A stretch of DNA of 64,000 nt from Stereocaulon alpinum (lineage: Eukaryota; Ascomycota; Lecanoromycetes; Lecanorales; Stereocaulaceae), in NCBI GenBank assembly GCA_018257865.1, contig JAEUBA010000067.1, positions 1 through 64,000 of the forward strand. Direction: 5' to 3'. Positions 58,281-64,000 of the stretch are shown one piece after another. The position numbers were made by a program, and so were the translations under genes. The stretch's first letter is position 1; each line of letters begins with the position of its first letter. The notes beneath the pieces were generated by a model. That model saw only the letters and a list, made by a program, of their open reading frames with translations. It had not been told where the DNA came from and did not search any database.

Positions 58281-58853
58281 GCTGGCTTTGTGGTAAGGAT
58301 TTGAGATTGTGGGATTTGTCTGCTGCCAAGATCACTTTTGCCTCACTTCAGTGATGGGTGATAGGATGGAATAGTTTTGGCACGAAAGCACACGAGGATG
58401 AAAAAAGCACACAATAACGACAATAGCATTACCCCGTATGTTCTTTTTCAATGAAAGAGAACCCGAAGCATTCGTTGTTGAAGCGAGTACGTGTCGTAGT
58501 AAGTGAGGGTGTTGATGAAAATAGAGGGAGGAAGTCAAGTGATGAAAGGTAGTATGCTATCAGAACGCGGCCCGGGTATCTTGGTTTAGCCGAAGGTAAA
58601 CAAGGTCTTCACGCCCTTTATAGTGAATGCCAATCTCATACTATAACAGGGGTCGGATATTTGCAGTTCACAAGCTGAAAAGTGTTTTCCTCACGAACGG
58701 TGAGACCAGTAGGCCCAGACCGCCGCTCATAGGTGTATTTACATGTGACGAGACATTTATATAAGGAATGGTTCGCAAATAGTTGGCTGTTCTTATTGCT
58801 GTATCTGCGGGAATAGCAGTATCAAATAGTTGTAATGTCCACGAACCACATAC
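58281..58853. other. Intergenic between tandem paralogues
   Basis: This 573-bp stretch lies between the two 2EXR-type genes on the same strand. No gene is seen. Confidence 0.7.
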
Positions 58854-59837
58854 TCATGAGTCCATCACTTCAAAGACCTTGCCTGGCCTGAGAAAGCCAG
58901 TTCTGAATTCGTCGAGTGTAGGTCCATGTTTGACTCCTTTGACCTTGAGATGCCTGAGCTTTGGATAAGTTTGAAATTTTCGAAGGAAAGGTTTCGTCTA
59001 CTCATGTTGTCAGATCTTTCATCTCGAGCAGAGTCTGGAGGATTTACAAAAACGCCCTCATCCTCCGTCAATTGCCAACTCGAGAAGTCGAGAGTCAGCG
59101 TTTCAAGGGCGGGAAAACCGTGACAAGTGACATGATTGAACATTGAGATATCGAATACGTGTTGCGACCACCATTTCCAACAACAATCTCTCTCCTCTTG
59201 TCGTATTGATGAATCGGGTTGTCCAGCCGCATACGAAAACACAGAGAGCGCTGAAGGGGCTGGAAGTTTCAAATTTAGGTGTATTGTGCGGAGCAATTTC
59301 AACCTGCCATAGGGCGTGGCGTTGAATTGGAATTCTGCATTTGTCAGCGCCCATTAATTGTAGCATATACAACTTTGGAGAAAACATACCAGGATAGCAA
59401 TTTTCGGATACTCTCTTCAAGCCATGATTCTGGAAGTTGCCAATATCTTTGGGGTAAGTGAACTGGAATTCGTTGTCTCCATACAATATAGACACAGTCT
59501 CCCCGTAGATTGTTTGGCAGGTTTGCATTAAAGTGGCATCTATACCATAGCCCGAAACCCCCCAGGAAACATTCCCAGGATTGACGACAGTCTCGTGGCT
59601 GGCTTTCTTACGTGGCAATAGTATGGATTCACCTGATACCAAGAGGTGCCGATATATCATACGTCTAATCTCAGGGGGTATCTTTGTGAATAGAACACAT
59701 GCGAGCTGCTGGGATCGAGTAGATGAATGAGTTTTCGCCTCTGTCGCAGTAGGCTCAGCGGTTTTAGGGGTCCCGATGCGAAGTTGATATTGGAAAGAGC
59801 TTCCAAGTCCAACTGCCAAGAACAACTGTAGAGGCAT
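58854..59837 (-). CDS. 2EXR-type hypothetical protein
   Basis: Exons are 59837-59390, 59334-59048 and 58997-58854 (introns 55 and 50 bp), giving 292 aa. Residues about 50-67 read FTKIPPEIRRMIYRHLLV, the hallmark opening of fungal 2EXR-like proteins. TLMQTCQTIYGETVSILYG (about residues 109-127) is the second conserved block, followed by GFPALETLTLDFSSWQLTED. The last exon reads LRHLKVKGVKHGPTLDEF and ends in VMDS. The structure is supported by alignment with the tandem paralogue (56910-58280): introns fall at equivalent places before the last exon and before the RLKLLRT / RLTLLRT block. Function and location are unknown. The family is large in fungi and often species-specific. Confidence 0.8.
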
Positions 59838-60812
59838 GATGGCTCCCCGTAGTAGGATAATTCGGTTGTTTCCCCGAATTGATGTTGGAAAGGGCGAGAA
59901 GGTAAAGAGTATGATGGCCTCGTTGAGTATGCTACAATGTAAAATGGCCCAATTGGGAATTCGATAAGCACCTGTTTGTGCGATGAATTGCGCAGCTGAA
60001 TCTGCTAGAGGGCAAATACGTAAAATTTTTCCGGAGTATTGGAGGATTTATGAGGATAAGTCTCCAGTCAAGGTCCCAATGACTGCTCTGGATTCAACGA
60101 TTTAGATAAATGGTAGAGAGACACATGAGCAATAGATGGGAAATGCCTTGAGATCCAGAGACAATCGTGTGGCAGAGGAAAATCTGGGAATGATACTGAG
60201 AGGCTTGGCCATAGGTTTGGGTCGTAATCGACGCAAAAGTGCTCACAGAGATCTCTCCACGATACTCCATTGCATTTGTGCAAAGTCGCCGTTCATTATT
60301 GGGCTATGGGGGTGGGGCAGCAGCTACCCGCATAGCTACAAAATTAAGACGTCAGCCTTTCTCCGGTCCATTCTGAAAGGGTGCATAGGCCACTAATATA
60401 GCTTGAATGGTGGTTGTACAATCAAGAAGAAATGCAAGCTATCGAGGTGAAGCATATGACTTGTTCTCTGCTTGCCTTGTTCCAAGACCGGTCGTGATCA
60501 CTCATTGCGCACAAACGCCTGTAGCCCGGCCCATGACCTTACCCATGCCCTAAATCGACCAACGCCCGAAAGTGATGTCTTCCTAGGAGACAGCAATAAC
60601 AATGTAGGGAGTGCTAATCCTGACATGCAAATCGCTCAAGACTGCATATGACCAAGCTCGCTAGAACGCCGACTAATGCTGACACCTGGAGCTCGAGATA
60701 TGCAACACCCGACAATCGATATTGACAACGTAAGGGGTATCTTCGGCTTCCAAAATCTAATCACTGAACGCCCGGATGGTGTACGAGATGATAGTGGTGA
60801 TGGCGTGGACGA
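59838..60812. other. Intergenic, 975 bp
   Basis: Only short frames are present. A 71-codon minus-strand frame at 60068-60283 and an 86-codon plus-strand frame at 60136-60396 overlap each other, and neither has a recognisable domain. No RNA gene is seen. Confidence 0.6.
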
Positions 60813-62153
60813 TTAGGGATGCTTCTGTATCCGTCTCCTTCGCAGATGCTTGAGACCAGAACTCTCCCTTTCCAACGCGGGGAGTTCGTCCTCTAGGTAG
60901 AGCTTCTGCTGCGGCCCAGCGTTCCGCTTAGCCTTGATGGGTTCCTTTTCCGGCTCCTTGATGCCTAGGTCGTCATCTGGCTCAGGCTCTATGATTGGCT
61001 TGGCCTTGTCCTCCTTCTCTCCTGCTTCCGCGTGTTCTTCGTTCACCTCCGCAGTTCCCTTCCTCTCTCTCTCCTTAGCTTCTTGCTCGGCTTTCTCCTT
61101 CTCCTCTTTGGCTTTCTTCTTCTCCTCCTTCTCTTGCTGCTTCTTTCTCCTAGCCTCTTGCCTGTCCAAACGCTCTTGCTTGATTTCAGCGGGAGTCTTC
61201 TTGACCCATTCTTTAATTTCCGGATGCCACTTATGACTGTCACAAGATTAGTCTTAGTAGAGGGATAGAGGGACCCATATTAGAGGACCATACCCTTCGT
61301 ATTCAGTGATAACCAGCGCCTTCTCCATATACTCTTCCGCCAGAATCCTATAATACGCATACGGAACCTTGGCCACGACACCCTCATACATGGTCTCCCT
61401 CATTGGATATAAGTCTGTGGTCTTGTAATGATGCAAGTTCTTGCAGCTCCACACTCCAGGTGCTATCGATGGCTCCGTTTCCGACAACCCCGTAACATCA
61501 ATGTATAGCCCATTCCGTAGATCAATCCACCGCGCATCAATGACGTTATCTCCATTGCCACGATCACGCTCTATTATCGCTGGGTTGACATCGAGTAGGT
61601 ACTGCCGCTCAATGGGAGGAATGAGGTCAGGGTCCGAGTCTGCAGAAGTATAGTCGTATATGGAGCCGTTGAAGTGGGTACCGAGGTACATCAACGTAGG
61701 CCCAGAGACTTGGGTATCGATGTCCCAGTCCCACGGAAGCATCTTCACACAGGGGTCAGCCATGGCACGCTTGGCGGGCATCCTGAACCCTACCTTTCCA
61801 TTCCACCACCAACCCAATAACGTCCCATGTGCCAGCCAAGTCTCCATGCCATGCTTCTCGAAGAAGTCTAAGTACGCGCGCATCATATGTACCTGTGTAT
61901 CCTGCTTATCCTCGTAGCTCAGGATACCATGTTCGTATCTGCTGTCGTAATGGTTCGCCCATTCGCTACCTCCGGGCTCGTGAAAGTATTTTGGCCAGCC
62001 ATTATCGTTAACGAGCCCAGCTGCTGACTTCTTCTTCCGCCGTCGGGGTGCTAGGTGTGCGTTTATTTCGGCGAAGGACCGTGGTATAATGTTGGCTTCG
62101 ACTAGGAGGTCGGAGAGGAAGGCGAGGCTAAGGATTGTGTGCTGTATTCTCAT
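60813..62153 (-). CDS. LicD-domain, Mnn4-like protein with Lys/Glu-rich tail
   Basis: The protein belongs to the LicD/fukutin nucleotidyltransferase-like superfamily. Its closest described fungal relative is Mnn4, required for mannosyl-phosphate transfer to cell-wall glycans. Exons are 62153-61794, 61742-61294 and 61236-60813 (introns 51 and 57 bp), giving 410 aa. The N-terminus is hydrophobic (residues 2-20), like a signal peptide or anchor, then a KYFHEPG...HYDSRY block. The catalytic-type motif is WLAHGTLLGWWWNGK joined to MLPWDWDIDTQ (about 106-131). The tail (about residues 285-350) is a Lys/Glu-rich charged region, like the KKKKEEEE tail of yeast Mnn4. The 51-bp intron is in frame and has no stop, so without splicing the protein would be 427 aa with 17 extra residues inside the motif. 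Confidence 0.88.
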
Positions 62154-63469
62154 GACTGTATTGTGGGTATATGTATCGGAAGTTGAAAATAAGAAAGGTG
62201 AGTGCAGAAGACGATATCAGGTAACCATCCCCGAGTATGACATTGGAGGCGCTCGAATCTGTCGAGAGAGAGGGGCCTATTGGGTGGGAGAGTCAAGGAT
62301 CCGAGGGAGCTGACGCGGAAGGATTCGTGACACGCCTGCCGCAAAGTACTCGTAAGTGCAATGGTAGGAAGGACGGAGGAGGTCATGAAGATCGAATAGC
62401 AAGTGAGAAGGGCAAGAAGAGGAGAATGGGAGCAATTGCCCTCCTGAAGGGACATGTCGCGTGCTTCCTTGGCAGCTCTGCTGATAGCCTGATACCAAGC
62501 CGTTCGGGTTTTAGGTCTTCTTGATTACCAGGTTTACGTAGTCTTGGCCATTTACGCCTAGCCGCGACAAAAACATGGCGAAAACGTATGCCATTGCTTT
62601 CACGACAGTACGAGTTTACAACCGTTGTACAAAAAAACTAAATTCATGGTTGCTCTGCTATTGCGGCCATTTGGCAGGAAGGTCCAATCCCTCGATTTCC
62701 ACTCTGCTGCAAAGTTACGCCAAGCGATCTTAGCATGGTCTTGGAAAAACAAGCAACATACCCTCATACCGTAAAATGGGGATCCGGCTCGGTGTCAAAC
62801 GAAATACGTAGCCCGTGCAGCGCCAAGGAAAATCACAAAAGTGAGATTCTTCCAACCGCTATAATTCCTTGATAAGGAAATTGGTCACTAGAGCTTTGCT
62901 ACATAGATCAATGATGTCAATGATTCTGACGACCTCATGATCAAATAGGAAACTCCATCATTGCTCATCACGGTTTCATGAAGCTGCAAAATCTACCCAC
63001 AACTCAAGTTGATCTATTCGCGCCAAGTCAGGGCCAAGTACCACCCAAGAACTCAGCCAAGCGACCACTTGCAAGCCCATTGAAAGATCAAGTATTCGGA
63101 CCGACTTCCTCTTCTGGTTTGCTATCTTTCAGGCTTCACCGAGAACACGGCAGAGAGGTTTAGCCTGTAGATAGGCTCGCTTATTGAAGAGCCACATACC
63201 TCACTAGTCTTAGCTGCCACGAGTTCTTTCTTTAGAACAACTTAGCGTTATCCGGATCTCAACCGCCGTGTCACGGCTATCTCGGTTGAAAGGTTAAATT
63301 CTATTATCGGCTTCAGCTCTATGCTCCAGTTCCGAACCAAGGTTGCCGCGTCGCAGATCGGTCAATCTGTGTACATCGCCGTGTTTATATTGGCTAATCT
63401 TACACTCTGGCTAAGCCATGATATAGATAGCATGCACAAATATATGTACAATTTCTTCACCAAGAACGT
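62154..63469. other. Intergenic, 1.3 kb
   Basis: This stretch holds the 5' side of the Mnn4-like gene and the 3' side of the last gene. Short frames (for example 62978-63163, +) have no recognisable features. No tRNA or repeat is seen. Confidence 0.6.
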
Positions 63470-63941
63470 CTATGATGTTTGAACACCACCCGCCATTGAT
63501 GCCGCTGCGCTGGCCGCTGCTGAATCCTCTATAGTGCTCGTCGTCGCATTTGCCGTTGTTGCTTGCCCCTCCATAAGCATCACCATCACCTTTCCAACAT
63601 AGATCTGCCTGTAGTATACCCCAACCGTCAACTCACTAAACCTCTCAAAGGTGCTCATCCACTCCGCCAAGCCCCTTAGTGCCCAGGCCGCAATATCATT
63701 TGTGAATCTGCCAGAAGGCACGCCCAAGTCTTGTAGTGCAAATTTCACAGTACCAAATTGGAACGCCAGCTTCCCGTCTTTGATGGGTGCATCAGCATCG
63801 GTTGCGGCGAGTTCATCTTGTGCTTCAATGACGCACATCAGCATGTATCGCTCTGGAATTGCTCTTTGCGCTGCGGTGCTGAAAATCTTCAGTTGGACTG
63901 GCGTTCTGGGGACTGGATAGGCACCAAGATTTCCCGTATCA
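63470..63941 (-). CDS. 3' exon of an unrecognised gene, truncated by the window
   Basis: The frame ends with TAG at 63472-63470 and is open upstream to 63941, where a ctaac...cag intron acceptor fits. The donor and earlier exons would lie beyond 64000. The visible 157 or so residues include NLGAYPVPRTPVQLKIFSTA, ERYMLMCVIEAQDELAATDA and a final Ala/Thr/Ser-rich stretch. I do not recognise the family. The ATG at 63844 is probably internal. Confidence 0.6.
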
Positions 63942-64000
63942 CTGAAAGTCTGTTAGCTCGGGGCTGTCGTGCGAGAACCCGAAGGTGGGGGTTCAGCTCA

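Noticed and set aside
59657..59971. 104-codon minus-strand frame upstream of the 2EXR-type gene
   Set aside because: It overlaps exon 1 of that gene in another phase. The paralogue comparison supports the start at 59837.

Overview
The window looks like nuclear DNA of a filamentous ascomycete (Pezizomycotina). Genes carry short GT-AG introns of 46-146 bp and encode typical fungal proteins. The transposons show CpA-to-TpA decay with CpG retained, which is the mark of repeat-induced point mutation (RIP). I could not fix the genus; a Dothideomycete would fit but is not shown.

The window has two compartments. Positions 1 to about 40,763 are a nest of dead LTR retrotransposons. They comprise one chromodomain-type Ty3/gypsy element (422-6979) and five copies of one Ty1/copia family: A, 1-15742, minus, left end outside the window; E, 9669-15062, plus, nested in A; B, 19863-25228, minus; C, 26469-31790, plus; D, 35350-40763, minus. 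The gypsy element is also nested in A. Each complete element has two equal-length LTRs (355 bp for gypsy, 202-209 bp for copia) and a perfect 5-bp target-site duplication. All coding capacity is destroyed, but gag zinc knuckle, protease, integrase, reverse transcriptase, RNase H and, in gypsy, a chromodomain can still be read through the stops.

Between the elements lie islands of ordinary-composition DNA (15743-19862, 25229-26468, 31791-35349, 40764-43888). They hold decayed minus-strand gene relics whose internal stops are TAA or TAG and not TGA, as RIP predicts. Elements B and C each sit inside such an open frame, and collapsing the target duplication restores the frame.

From 43889 to the end the sequence is gene-dense and intact. 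In order: an aldo-keto reductase (+), a BTB/POZ protein (+), a small Cys/His protein (-), SAICAR synthetase ADE1 (-), a selenoprotein-O family AMPylase (+), a DUF255 thioredoxin-like/glycosidase-like protein (+), mannose-6-phosphate isomerase (-), two tandem paralogous 2EXR-type proteins (- and -, one with a premature stop), a LicD/Mnn4-like protein (-) and the 3' part of an unrecognised gene (-). These are mostly unrelated housekeeping genes. Loose themes are glycosylation (mannose-6-phosphate isomerase supplies GDP-mannose precursors; Mnn4-like proteins act in mannosyl-phosphate transfer) and mitochondrial redox function (the SelO homologue, and an AKR with a possible targeting peptide). I saw no rRNA, convincing tRNA, CRISPR array or supportable promoter motif.
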